Assembly: GCA_004020645.1 (NCBI GenBank)
Contig: SAQL01000001.1
Location: forward strand, 498,255-562,254
Reading direction: 5' to 3'
DNA: 64,000 bases
Source of the DNA: Mesorhizobium sp.
Lineage (GTDB): Bacteria; Pseudomonadota; Alphaproteobacteria; Rhizobiales; Rhizobiaceae
Both the position numbers and the translations under genes were made by a program. How positions within the stretch are numbered: the stretch's first letter is position 1; every line of letters begins with the position of its first letter. Shown here in pieces: positions 34,212 through 43,057 of the stretch. Below the pieces are notes generated by a model. It did no database searches. It was given only the letters and a program-made list of their open reading frames with translations, and was not told the DNA's origin.

Positions 34212-35474
34212 CTACCGGTGACCGTAGCCGCCGTTGCTTTCGATGTCGGCATCGATCTCGTCGACCGCAGCATCAAGCGTGTCGGCCACGTCGGCGCCAT
34301 TGGCGATGTCGGCCAGTGCCTTGGTGAAGACCTTGGCCTGGACCACGTAGCCCGGGGTGACCGGGCGCACCAGAGCTTGTGCTTTGGAGAGGTCGAAGAA
34401 CACCGCGAGCGGGCCGCCATCCTTGTAGTTCTTCGTCATCTTTGCCGCCGAGGGCGTGGGCGGGATCAGGCCGATGCCGTCGGAGAAGGCGGCCAGGTAC
34501 TTGTCCTGCGCGGCGAACTTGATGAACTCGGCAGCACCTTCCGGATGCTTGGACTTGGCCGAGACGCCGAACTGCCAGGAGCCCGCGCCGATCTTGTTGC
34601 CCGCGCCAAAATCGGGTGCTGGAAGGAAGACAACGTCATCCACGGCTTCCATCGTCGCCACCGCGCGCCAGTTGCCGTTCCACTGGAAGGCGAACTTGCC
34701 GTCGATGAAGCCGGTCTGCTGATCGGCGGGGTCCTCGCTGGTGCCAGGCGCATAGCCTCCGGTAAACAGCGATTGCCACCACTTGCCAAAGGCCTGCGCA
34801 GCCTCGCCGTTCAGCGCGCCTTCCGCGGTCTTGTAGGTCGAACGGTCGACAATGTCTCCGCCGAAGCTCTGCAGGAACGGCGAGAAGGCATAGGAGTACC
34901 ATTCGGCTTGGTCGTTCATGCCGAGATCAAGGGCGAATTCATATTTGCCGGAGGCCTTGGCGGCATCGAGCGCGGCCATGAATTCCTCTCTCGACCAGGG
35001 TTTGTCGAGGGTCGGGGTGCGCAGGCCCAGCTCGTCCAGCGTCGATTGGCGTGCAAAAAGCGCCACCGCCGCGTCCCACAGGCCGACCGAATAGAGCTTG
35101 CCGTCCCACACGCCTTTGGTGCCGGGCAGGAAGTCGGCGAACTCGCTCTCGTCGATCGGCAGCGGCTGCAGATAGCCGGCCCAGGCCCAATTGGGCATGA
35201 CGGGCCCGTCCACATCCAAGATGTCGGGCAGGTTGCCCGCCAGGGCCGCCGCCGCGACGGAATCGTTGTAGCTCTTCTCTGGGAAGCTCTCGATGGTCAC
35301 CGCCCAATCGGACTGGCTGGCGTTGAAGTCGGAGACGATCTGGTTGAGGGTTCGCGACTCCACCTCGTTGCCGGCGCCGTGATACCACATGGTCAACTTC
35401 GTCTGCGCCAGCGCGGGCACACACAGACAGGTCGACGCGATCACCACACCGGCAAGGTGTTTTGTCAGGTTCAT
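34212..35474 (-). CDS. Sugar ABC transporter substrate-binding protein (family 1)
   Basis: A 420-residue periplasmic protein. Signal peptide 1-23 (AGVVIASTCLCVPALAQ). The mature protein has the family-1 solute-binding pattern: KLTMWYHGAGNEVESRTLNQ, SFPEKSYNDSVAAAALAGN with PDILDVDG, the ligand cleft residues in YSVGLWDAAVALFARQS, and SKHPEGAAEFIKFAAQ late. It heads the operon SBP-MalF-MalG-(fragment)-ATPase, running left. The ligand is likely a sugar or polyol. Confidence 0.94.
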   Translation of the reverse strand: MNLTKHLAGVVIASTCLCVPALAQTKLTMWYHGAGNEVESRTLNQIVSDFNASQSDWAVTIESFPEKSYNDSVAAAALAGNLPDILDVDGPVMPNWAWAGYLQPLPIDESEFADFLPGTKGVWDGKLYSVGLWDAAVALFARQSTLDELGLRTPTLDKPWSREEFMAALDAAKASGKYEFALDLGMNDQAEWYSYAFSPFLQSFGGDIVDRSTYKTAEGALNGEAAQAFGKWWQSLFTGGYAPGTSEDPADQQTGFIDGKFAFQWNGNWRAVATMEAVDDVVFLPAPDFGAGNKIGAGSWQFGVSAKSKHPEGAAEFIKFAAQDKYLAAFSDGIGLIPPTPSAAKMTKNYKDGGPLAVFFDLSKAQALVRPVTPGYVVQAKVFTKALADIANGADVADTLDAAVDEIDADIESNGGYGHR

Positions 35475-35811
35475 CGGTTATTCCTCCCTTTTGACTTTAA
35501 GGTCGCTGGCTGGATTCAAGGTCATCCCCGAAACCCGCCAGGACACCGGGCCGGAAGAGCCAGCGTCCTAGTTTCGAATCGGCCGCTACGGGCCATTGAT
35601 GGGGTTCAGCAATGTTTGCGGAAGCCGGAAGCATTTGCAATTGCGTTGTTTCACCTAGTCGGAGCAGGAGGTCGACGGCGATTTTCCCCTCGTTAGTTCC
35701 CGGGCCACTGAGATAGCAGCTCACCTAGGACGATTTTATCGTCCGTCAACTTTCTCCCGGCCGCGTTCAATGTGCAGCCTGAGTGATTCCAAAGGTAGCT
35801 AGCGCCTTGTG
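35475..35811. other. Upstream region of the sugar operon, no gene
   Basis: The 337 bases before the binding protein hold no convincing gene. A frame on the minus strand (35497-35724) contains GKIAVDLLLRLGE, faintly like the C-terminal tail of a LacI regulator, but the rest does not fit. Promoter elements for the operon must be here, none obvious. Confidence 0.5.
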
Positions 35812-35979
35812 ATGTGCCCCAAGCGCTCGGTCACACCGCACATTCTGGGCCACACGCGCGCAACGTCGATGATGCAGCAGGGCATCGATCTCTGGGAGAC
35901 GGCCGGCGCTCGATATGTCCGTCAAGATGCCCGAGGAGATCTATGGCACCCGACTTTCAGGAAGGCGGCGGAGGTCTTG
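35812..35979 (+). pseudogene. Relic of a tyrosine integrase C-terminus
   Basis: TPHILGHTRATSMMQQGIDL and WETAG match the H-x-x-R box and following helix of a phage integrase; the frame then shifts to MSVKMPEEIYG and again to HPTFRKAAEVLM, the region normally carrying the nucleophile Tyr. The catalytic Arg of the HxxR box is Gly here. At least two frameshifts and this change leave it inactive. It lies directly beside tRNA-Val(CAC), a probable former attachment site. Confidence 0.72.
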
Positions 35980-36045
35980 ATGCCTGGGTTCCTGTACGGT
36001 TTCTGTACGCGGAGGATTTGCGGCATGGCTAAGCGCTTGAAAAGA

Positions 36046-36120
36046 TGGTGGGCGATGCAGGGATTGAACCTGCGACCCCACCCGTGTGAAGGGTGTGCTC
36101 TCCCGCTGAGCTAATCGCCC
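36046..36120 (-). tRNA. tRNA-Val (anticodon CAC)
   Basis: The minus strand gives a full cloverleaf: acceptor GGGCGAT pairing ATCGCCC, D-arm GCTC-AGCGGGA-GAGC, anticodon arm CACCC-TTCACAC-GGGTG with anticodon CAC, and T-arm GCAGG-TTCAATC-CCTGC. A CCA end is encoded at 36046-36048. The integrase relic lies beyond its 3' end, the usual side for tRNA-targeted islands. Confidence 0.96.
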
Positions 36121-36246
36121 GCTCGTTGCCCGAAGGCCAAGCGCGCCGCGATATAAGGGAGGCCGGCCGGGGAAGTCAAGGCGATGTCCGGGCGTTCCGA
36201 CGAAGACCGAATGCAACTCCGGCGGGAGCGACCCGGTCGCCGTCGT

Positions 36247-36930
36247 TCAGTGCCCCGCAGCGGCAATCAGGCGTTCGGCCAGACCAAGCGTCAGCGCATC
36301 GAAATGCGAGATCACCGCCGACGGTTCGAATTCGCGCACATGGCGGTCGGTGTAGCCGAAATCGACCGCCACCACGGGAATGCCGGCGGCTTTCGCCGTA
36401 TCGATGTCGGTCTGCGAATCACCCACCATCAGCGCGCGGTGCGGATCGCCGCCGGCCAGCACGATGGTTTCGGTCAGATGGCGCGGGTCGGGCTTGCGGA
36501 ACGAAAACGTGTCCTGACCGCAAATCGCCGCGAAATGCTTCGCCAGGCCGAGCGCCTCGATCAGCGCCACCGAGTTGGCTTCGTATTTGTTCGTGCAGAC
36601 GGCGAGGAGATAACCGGCTGCTTCGAATCGGGCGATCGTCTCGACGACGCCGGGGTAGGGGCGGGATTTACCCGGGATGTTGTCGGTGTAGTGGTCGAGG
36701 AACAGCTTTAACAATCGGTCGTGTTCCTCCACCGCCAGCGACCGCTGCTGCGCGGCATGCGCGCGCTCGATCATCACCCGGCCACCATGGCCGACGAAAC
36801 GCTTGAAGCCGACCTCGTCGACGGCTGCCAGTTCGCTGGCGGCAAGGCTGTGATTGAGGCTGTCGAGCAGGTCTGGCGCCGTATCGATCAGCGTCCCGTC
36901 GAGGTCGAACACGATGATCGGTCGAGTCAT
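36247..36930 (-). CDS. gph: Phosphoglycolate phosphatase
   Basis: A 227-residue HAD hydrolase that dephosphorylates 2-phosphoglycolate from DNA repair or Rubisco by-products. HAD motif I is FDLDGTLIDTAPDLLDSLNH at residues 8-27, motif II VCTNK, motif III the Lys in FRKPDP and motif IV GDSQTDIDTAKAAGIPVVAV. Start 36930 gives MTRPIIVFDLDG; further upstream reading adds no fold. It diverges from rpiA. Confidence 0.9.
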   Translation of the reverse strand: MTRPIIVFDLDGTLIDTAPDLLDSLNHSLAASELAAVDEVGFKRFVGHGGRVMIERAHAAQQRSLAVEEHDRLLKLFLDHYTDNIPGKSRPYPGVVETIARFEAAGYLLAVCTNKYEANSVALIEALGLAKHFAAICGQDTFSFRKPDPRHLTETIVLAGGDPHRALMVGDSQTDIDTAKAAGIPVVAVDFGYTDRHVREFEPSAVISHFDALTLGLAERLIAAAGH

Positions 36931-37083
36931 GGCCTGTCCTATGCGATTGCGCTGCCGGCAGGCGATAGCCGCTGCAGCCCATCCGGGCAAGCAGTGCTTG
37001 GTCAATCCACAGGGCAAAGTCTTTGACCGGACGGGCAAAGATGCTAGGAGCGCCGAAACAAATTTTGGGGCGTGACACACGGT

Positions 37084-37812
37084 ATGGATGCGAGACAATT
37101 GAAGGTCGAAGCCGCACGGGCAGCGCTTGCCCATGTGAGCGACGGCATGCGGCTTGGCATCGGCACCGGCTCGACGGCCGAGGAGTTCGTTCGGCTGCTC
37201 GCGCAAAAGGTCGCCACCGGCCTCACCATTATCGGCGTGCCGACCTCGGAGCGCACCGCCATCCTTTGCGGCGAGCTTGGCGTGCCGCTTTCGACGCTGG
37301 AAAAAACGCCCGAACTCGACCTTACCATCGACGGCGCCGACGAGATCGATCCGGCACTGACATTGATCAAGGGCGGCGGCGGTGCGCTGCTACGCGAAAA
37401 GATCGTAGCGGCGGCTTCCGCCCGCATGATCGTCATTGCCGACCGTTCGAAGATGGTCGAGACGCTCGGCCGTTTTCCACTGCCCATCGAGGTCAACCCG
37501 TTCGGCCTGCGTGCCACGGAAATCGCGGTCGCCGCGGCGGCCGAAAGGCTCGGCCTTTCCGGTCCCGTCACATTGAGGATGACGGGGGGCAAGCCTTTTG
37601 TTACAGACGGCGGCCATTTTATCCTCGATGCATCTTTTGGCCGCATTCCGGATACAAGAGCGCTTTCGAATGCTCTCCATGCCATTCCGGGCGTGGTCGA
37701 GCATGGTCTTTTCATCGGGCTGGCATCAGCGGCCATCATAGCCGGCGACGGCATCCAAACCGTCCATGCCGCCCGAAAACCAGGGAGTTCTATCGATCAT
37801 GATGTTGCATAA
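37084..37812 (+). CDS. rpiA: Ribose-5-phosphate isomerase A
   Basis: A 242-residue isomerase interconverting ribose 5-phosphate and ribulose 5-phosphate in the pentose phosphate pathway. [16 protein letters not shown] (phosphate loop), [11 protein letters not shown] and [14 protein letters not shown] (catalytic Glu) are typical, as is [15 protein letters not shown]. The start [12 protein letters not shown] is standard; a GTG four codons earlier exists but has no site. It overlaps the next gene by 14 bases. Confidence 0.95.
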   Translation: MDARQLKVEAARAALAHVSDGMRLGIGTGSTAEEFVRLLAQKVATGLTIIGVPTSERTAILCGELGVPLSTLEKTPELDLTIDGADEIDPALTLIKGGGGALLREKIVAAASARMIVIADRSKMVETLGRFPLPIEVNPFGLRATEIAVAAAAERLGLSGPVTLRMTGGKPFVTDGGHFILDASFGRIPDTRALSNALHAIPGVVEHGLFIGLASAAIIAGDGIQTVHAARKPGSSIDHDVA

Positions 37813-38365
37813 CCGGGCTCGCCGTTTTTCTGCCATTCTGGCAGCTTCAGCCGTCCTTGCGTTTTCATCGCCGGCGTTCTCGCAGGACGTCACCGAGGGG
37901 CATCTGAAGGCGGCCCGCGCCGCGGTCGCGGCGATCCACGCGACGGACCCGTTCGACAACATCCTGCCGCAGGCCGCCGCCGCGCTTCAGCAACAGCTTA
38001 TCCAAAAGAACCCGGACATGCAGGAGCTGATCGGCAGAACGGTCAGCGAAAAGGCTCTGGCCCTGGCATCCCGCCGCGCCGATCTCGAGAAGGAAGCAGC
38101 CATGGCCTATGCCAAGGTATTTTCCGAAAAAGAGCTTACCGAAATCGCCGCTTTCTATAATTCCGATTCCGGCAAAAAGCTGCTCGAGAGCGGCCCGGCC
38201 GTGACGCGTGACCTGCTCAAAGCCGCCGACATCTGGCAGAACGGCGTCGCTCGCGATCTCGCCCAACAGGTCGGCGAAACGCTGGCCGCGGCAGCAAAGG
38301 CAACAGCGCCGGCAAATGCCGCGGCTCCTGCGGCTGGTACGGAGCCGGAAGCACCGAAGAACTGA
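37799..38365 (+). CDS. DUF2059 secreted protein
   Basis: A 188-residue exported protein. The signal peptide is about residues 1-29 ([20 protein letters not shown]). The mature part has the DUF2059 pattern: [20 protein letters not shown], and [20 protein letters not shown] ending in DSGKKLLE. The tail is Ala/Pro-rich. Start ATG 37799 has AGGGAG and overlaps rpiA, indicating cotranscription. Function unknown. Confidence 0.86.
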   Translation: MMLHNRARRFSAILAASAVLAFSSPAFSQDVTEGHLKAARAAVAAIHATDPFDNILPQAAAALQQQLIQKNPDMQELIGRTVSEKALALASRRADLEKEAAMAYAKVFSEKELTEIAAFYNSDSGKKLLESGPAVTRDLLKAADIWQNGVARDLAQQVGETLAAAAKATAPANAAAPAAGTEPEAPKN

Positions 38366-38401
38366 GCATATTTCCCGGCGGCGTTATCGCTGCTGGACCG
38401 G

Positions 38402-38463
38402 AAAGCCCGGCCTCCGTCGCGCGTCCGGCAGCATGCGCGGCGTGGTGGTCCGGGCTTTTCTTT
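38402..38463 (+). terminator. Terminator-like inverted repeat after the rpiA/DUF2059 unit
   Basis: AAAGCCCGG (38402-38410) pairs with CCGGGCTTT (38450-38458), followed by TCTTTT. The loop is long (39 bases) but the arms are perfect and T-rich sequence follows. It ends the rpiA-DUF2059 transcript before gor. Confidence 0.55.
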
Positions 38464-38517
38464 TGGTGGTTTGCAGCCTACCTGTCTCAAACATTTTGAA
38501 GGGCAAGGAGCCGCACC

Positions 38518-39906
38518 ATGGCCGGTTACGACTACGATCTTTTCGTCATCGGCGGCGGCTCCGGCGGGGTGAGGGCGGCGCGCATGGCGGCGGCACTCGG
38601 CAAGCGCGTTGGCATTGCCGAGGAATACCGCTATGGCGGCACCTGCGTCATTCGTGGCTGCGTGCCGAAGAAGCTCTATGTCTATGCCTCGCAATTTCCC
38701 GAACATTTTGCCGACGCCGCAGGTTATGGCTGGACCGTGCCGCAGGCGAGCTTCGACTGGCAGACACTGGTTGCCAACAAGGATCGCGAGATCAGCCGGC
38801 TGGAGGCCATCTACAGGAAGAATGTCCAAGGTGCCGGCGGCGAGACGTTTCAGTCGCGCGCCATGCTGGTCGATCCGCATGTGGTGCATCTTCTCGGCGA
38901 CGACCGCACCGTCACCGCCGACCAGATTCTCATCGCCACCGGCGGCCGCCCGGCGCCGCACCCGGCTCTGCCCGGCCACGAGCACTGCATATTTTCCAAC
39001 GAGGCCTTCGACCTCAAGGAATTACCGAAGGCGATCATGATCGAGGGCGGCGGCTATATTGCCGTCGAATTCGCCAACATCTTTCACGGCCTCGGCGTCG
39101 ACACAACGCTGGTCTATCGCGGCAAGGAGATTCTCTCCCGCTTCGACATGGATCTCAGGCGCATGCTGCACGAGACGATGGAAAAGAAGGGGATAAAAAT
39201 CCTCTGCCATGCCGTATCCGAATGGATCAGAAAGCGTCCGGACGGGCGCCTCGACGCGGTCGTCACCGGCGGCAAGGTTCTGACGGTCGACCAGGTCATG
39301 CTCGCCATCGGGCGTCTCCCCAATACCGAAAACATGGGTCTTGAGGGCGTCGGCATCGAGATGACTAAGACCGGCGCCATCAATGTCGACCAATATTCGC
39401 GCACCAACGTCGACAACATCTGGGCCATCGGCGACGTAACCAATCGTGTGCAATTGACGCCGGTGGCGATCCACGAGGCGATGTGTTTCGTCGAGACCGC
39501 CTTCAAGGGCAACCCGACCGCCCCCGATCATGATACGATCGCCACTGCGGTCTTTTCGCAGCCCGAGATCGGCACGGTCGGCCTGTCGGAAGATGAGGCG
39601 ATAAAGCGTTTTTCCGACGTTGAGATCTACCGCGCCACCTTCCGGCCGATGCGGCACACGCTGTCGGGCCGCGACGAAACGATGCTGATGAAGCTGGTGG
39701 TCGACGGCGCCTCGAAAAAAGTGCTCGGCGCCCATATCCTTGGGCCGGATGCCGGCGAGATGGCACAGCTTCTCGGCATTCCGCTGAAAGCCGGGCTGAC
39801 CAAGGATGAATTCGATCGCACGATGGCCGTGCATCCGACCGCGGCGGAAGAACTCGTCACCATGTACAAGCCGACCTACCGGGTGAAGGACGGCGAGCGC
39901 GTCTGA
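38518..39906 (+). CDS. gor: Glutathione-disulfide reductase
   Basis: A 462-residue FAD enzyme that regenerates glutathione with NADPH. FAD-binding VIGGGSGGVRAARMAA near residue 11; redox disulfide C43-C48 in GGTCVIRGCVPKK; NADPH-binding GGGYIAVEFANIFHGLG; the C-terminal catalytic HPTAAEE with H439. The NADPH loop carries the Arg expected for NADPH preference (TLVYRGKEILSRFD). It stands alone with an upstream terminator. Confidence 0.95.
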   Translation: MAGYDYDLFVIGGGSGGVRAARMAAALGKRVGIAEEYRYGGTCVIRGCVPKKLYVYASQFPEHFADAAGYGWTVPQASFDWQTLVANKDREISRLEAIYRKNVQGAGGETFQSRAMLVDPHVVHLLGDDRTVTADQILIATGGRPAPHPALPGHEHCIFSNEAFDLKELPKAIMIEGGGYIAVEFANIFHGLGVDTTLVYRGKEILSRFDMDLRRMLHETMEKKGIKILCHAVSEWIRKRPDGRLDAVVTGGKVLTVDQVMLAIGRLPNTENMGLEGVGIEMTKTGAINVDQYSRTNVDNIWAIGDVTNRVQLTPVAIHEAMCFVETAFKGNPTAPDHDTIATAVFSQPEIGTVGLSEDEAIKRFSDVEIYRATFRPMRHTLSGRDETMLMKLVVDGASKKVLGAHILGPDAGEMAQLLGIPLKAGLTKDEFDRTMAVHPTAAEELVTMYKPTYRVKDGERV

Positions 39907-39966
39907 CGTTTTGCTTTCGCCTGGATGGAACAGCCGCCGACACTGGGCAGCGATGTTGTGTCGCCG

Positions 39967-41958
39967 CTATTTCTGCCTTATGCGGCGAGGGAAGCGCAGC
40001 CATCTTTCCTCGACCGGCCTTGGGTGCTCGAGGATGGTGGTGAGCTCGACCGGCAGGCTCGGCGCCAACGGTTTTTTGGTCGCTACGCCATCCGCGATGG
40101 CAACGATGCTGTGGTAGAATTCGGCGCCTGAAAGCGATCTTGGCGGCACGGCCTCGTGCATGATCGAGATCACCGTGACGTCTGGACAATTGTCCTTGAT
40201 CGCTTGATGGAAGGCGATCTTCCCTTCGGGGTCGAGCGCGCCGGTCGCTTCGTCGAGGAACAGCAGCCCAGGCTGCTGCAGCACGATACGAGCGACAACC
40301 AGCTTCTGTTTCTGGCCGCCCGAAAGCACCTGGTCCCAGTTCATTCCCTCGCGGCTTTCATCGGCCATGTGTTCGATGAAATCGCCAAGGCCCGCTCTGT
40401 GCAAAGCCGATGCAACCTGCGTGTCGGTGTAATCGCGCTCTGAGCCGGGCAGGCAGACCAGTTGCTTCAGCGAGACCTGCTGCAGCTTGACCTCCTGGGC
40501 GGCATAGAAGCTTTCGACCCCTTCCGGGAAGACGATGGTACCGCGGCCATAGGGCCACAAGCCGTTGATTGCCTTGATCAGCGATGTCTTGCCGCAACCC
40601 GACTCGCCCTTCAGGAACGTCCACTCACCGCGTCGGAAGCGCAAATTCGCAGCGCTCAGGAAGGGCGTGGCGTCCTCGCCCTGATGGGTCAGCTCGAGCT
40701 TCTGGATGGTCAAGCCGAAAACCGGGTTCTGGCGATCATAGCGGAAATCGGAGCAGCCGGTGAGACTGTAGAATTCCTGTGGGTGCTGGACGTTTTCGAT
40801 CGCGTTGGCGAGTTCGGTCACGCGTTGGCTGTTGGCCCGCAGAGCCGCAATGGAAGGCATGACATGGATGAACCACGAACATTGACCGATAAGCGAGTTG
40901 ACCATCTCGGAGCCGGTTATGTAGCCCTTGAGGTCGAAACGGTTGTGGATGTAGGGCACCAGGCCCGGCGCATAGGCGACAATGCGGGCGCCGATGAAAG
41001 TGTAGACCAGCTCGAACGAACGGTAGCTGGTGTTGACGATGTTCAGCCTAGCCCAGGTGCGGTCGATGTCGACGTAAAGCCGATCGTGCATCGTCTTTTG
41101 CACATTCTCGCCCTGTGAGGCGGCGACGTGGAAACTGCGGCGCAGGAACGTCGTCAGCTCGCCGCGATAACTGCCTTCGGATTGCTGCATCCGAATGTTG
41201 AGCCGTTCCAGCAACCTGCCGAGCTTTACAGCGATCCAGGTGTTCAGCGGCACGTAGATGGCGACCGCCAGGAAAGCCAGGACCGCGCTGCCATAGCTGC
41301 CGAGGAACTCCAGCCCTTTCACCTCTGCCGAGGATTCAAGCAGTTTCTGGCCGACGAAAAAAAGCGATGTGGCGACAGCCATCACCCCCATGGCGAGGCC
41401 GATGGCTCCGCCGGTCATGTCCTTGATCGATTCCTGGACGCGCTGGTCGATGTTGTCGGGAGCAGCAGTGCCGGAGGAACCATGCTGGGCATGGAAATGC
41501 GTGTGGTTGGTGTCGAGAAGCGCTGCGTTGAAACGGCTGTCCAGCCAACCGCGCCATTTGCGATGCAGCGTCGCCGAAACAAAAGTGCGGATGCCGGTAA
41601 AGCCCGCGTCCTTGAGCACGACCAGAAGGATGAGCACGCCGGCGTTGGTGAGCAGCGATGCGAGCGGCGTGGTGTTCGCGGCATCGTGGTAGAAGGCGAT
41701 CGAGTTGACCAGTTCCCCGGACGCTTCGGCGAACCAGACGCCGGCTTTGCTGGAGAGCGCGGTAAACAGCGCAATGACCAGCGTCAGCGTCCAGGCCTCC
41801 ACCCAGCGGTCCGAGAACCAGTAGGCCCGCATCAGTCCCCAGAAGCTGCGCATCGAGGAAACCGGTGTCAGGAGCGGCGGCCTTGCGGCACCGCGGAGCC
41901 ATTTTTCCGATATTGAATGTCGCTCTGGTCTACCGACCCGAATCACAATCCCGCCCAA
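39967..41958 (-). CDS. ABC transporter, fused membrane and ATPase domains (SbmA/BacA/YddA-like)
   Basis: A 663-residue protein if the weak TTG start at 41958 is used; MRSFWGLMRAYWF, starting at 41853, may be the real N-terminus. The membrane domain is ABC_membrane_2 (SbmA/BacA class): KWRGWLDSRFNAALLDTNHT, then the diagnostic NIDQRVQESIKDM and ERLNIRMQQSEGSYRGELTT. The ATPase domain has LKGESGCGKTSLIKAINGLW (Walker A), QVLSGGQKQKLVVARIV (signature) and LLFLDEATGALD (Walker B). Relatives take up or export peptides and long-chain acyl compounds. The gene converges with gor and has a long upstream gap. Confidence 0.9.
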   Translation of the reverse strand: MGGIVIRVGRPERHSISEKWLRGAARPPLLTPVSSMRSFWGLMRAYWFSDRWVEAWTLTLVIALFTALSSKAGVWFAEASGELVNSIAFYHDAANTTPLASLLTNAGVLILLVVLKDAGFTGIRTFVSATLHRKWRGWLDSRFNAALLDTNHTHFHAQHGSSGTAAPDNIDQRVQESIKDMTGGAIGLAMGVMAVATSLFFVGQKLLESSAEVKGLEFLGSYGSAVLAFLAVAIYVPLNTWIAVKLGRLLERLNIRMQQSEGSYRGELTTFLRRSFHVAASQGENVQKTMHDRLYVDIDRTWARLNIVNTSYRSFELVYTFIGARIVAYAPGLVPYIHNRFDLKGYITGSEMVNSLIGQCSWFIHVMPSIAALRANSQRVTELANAIENVQHPQEFYSLTGCSDFRYDRQNPVFGLTIQKLELTHQGEDATPFLSAANLRFRRGEWTFLKGESGCGKTSLIKAINGLWPYGRGTIVFPEGVESFYAAQEVKLQQVSLKQLVCLPGSERDYTDTQVASALHRAGLGDFIEHMADESREGMNWDQVLSGGQKQKLVVARIVLQQPGLLFLDEATGALDPEGKIAFHQAIKDNCPDVTVISIMHEAVPPRSLSGAEFYHSIVAIADGVATKKPLAPSLPVELTTILEHPRPVEERWLRFPRRIRQK

Positions 41959-42353
41959 ACCTCTTTTAGTTTTGTTACAGACAGTAACACCAATTGATCA
42001 TTTTCCATTATCTTTTCTCGGTCTGTGGAGGATTGAACCTCTAGCCGTTGCCATTAAGCAACAGCGGCAACGCCATGCGATGTCGTTCCAGAAGCAGATT
42101 ATCTATATAATTTCATTGAGTTAGTTGTTTATGGAGGCGGGCGCCAGCACCTTCCCCAAGGGAAAGCTTTTGCACAGTTTTGTTAAGCAAGAGCGTGGTC
42201 GATCAGCCGATTTTTATGTCGCGGAAGACGAACGGACGCAAAGACGAGTCGTCATCTTTGTTGCCATATCGACCTGGCGGCAGCCGGAAAAGTGACCGGA
42301 GGGCGTTGGCTGCTGTGGCGATGTCGCCAAACGCGCCTATGGAATGGCGTCGA
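41959..42353. other. Long intergenic region before the ABC transporter gene, no gene seen
   Basis: About 395 bases between the transporter start and the FrnE-like gene end. It contains an AT-rich block at 42097-42135 (TATCTATATAATTTCATTGA), unlike the surroundings, a possible promoter for the transporter, and a hairpin-like CTTCCC-CAA-GGGAAAG at 42151-42166 followed by CTTTTG. I see no open frame that looks coding. Confidence 0.5.
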
Positions 42354-43034
42354 TCAGTTCGCTTTCTCCAACTCGCCCCGCGCCTTTGCCGCCGCGACCT
42401 GGCGAATGGCGTCGGTGAGCGTATCAACGTCTTGCGCGCCCATCACCGCATACTTGCCCTCAAGCAGGAAGCACGGCACGCCCGTGATACCCATGCGCGA
42501 AGCAGTGGCGATTTCGGTGCGCACCGCCTCGACATCGGCGTCCGTCGGCAAAAGCGTCTCGACCACGGACGCATCCATGCCGGTCTCGCGGGCGGCGTTG
42601 ATCAGTACGACATGGTCGCCGAGATTGGCGCCTTCCTCGAAATTCAACTGGAACAGACGTCGCACGAGCCGGTTCTGCATGACCTCGCCGGCGGCGCCAG
42701 CCCAGCGAATGACGCGGTGAGCGTCCAGCGTGTTGGGCGCGACCTTGATGGCGGCGAAGGCGAAGTTGATCCCCTCGGCTTCGCCCAGTGGCTCGATGCG
42801 GGCGTGGATCTCGCGGACGCGTTCGTCGCGGCCGAACTTGGCCACCATGTATTCGCGGCGATCCTTGCCTTCGGGCGGGAGTGTCGGGTCGAGCTGGAAC
42901 GGCCGCCAGCGTATGTGCACGTCGACATCGCTTGCCGCGGCGATCGCCTTGTCGAGCCGCTTCTGGCCGATGAAGCACCACGGACAGACGACGTCGGAGA
43001 CCACATCGACGGTAATCGACTTCTCGTCGCTCAT
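42354..43034 (-). CDS. DsbA family oxidoreductase, FrnE-like
   Basis: A 226-residue thioredoxin-fold protein with the active site CPWC (C17-C20) after VDVVSDVV. A helical insertion and the cis-Pro TGVPCFLLEGKYAVMGAQ complete the DsbA/FrnE pattern. No signal peptide is present, so it acts in the cytosol, unlike true DsbA. AGGAGAT precedes the start. It lies 23 bases downstream of the solute-binding protein gene, likely on one transcript. Confidence 0.92.
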   Translation of the reverse strand: MSDEKSITVDVVSDVVCPWCFIGQKRLDKAIAAASDVDVHIRWRPFQLDPTLPPEGKDRREYMVAKFGRDERVREIHARIEPLGEAEGINFAFAAIKVAPNTLDAHRVIRWAGAAGEVMQNRLVRRLFQLNFEEGANLGDHVVLINAARETGMDASVVETLLPTDADVEAVRTEIATASRMGITGVPCFLLEGKYAVMGAQDVDTLTDAIRQVAAAKARGELEKAN

Positions 43035-43057
43035 CTTGATCTCCTGTTCCGAAGAGG

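Noticed and set aside
34071..35696. A 541-codon plus-strand frame across the sugar-binding protein gene
   Set aside because: It mirrors the real gene on the other strand, whose signal peptide and family motifs are clear. The plus-strand product is Gly/Arg/His-rich and has no recognisable fold.
35497..35724. Possible LacI C-terminal remnant (GKIAVDLLLRLGE) upstream of the sugar operon
   Set aside because: Only a dozen residues resemble a LacI tail and the flanks do not continue the pattern; too weak for a feature.
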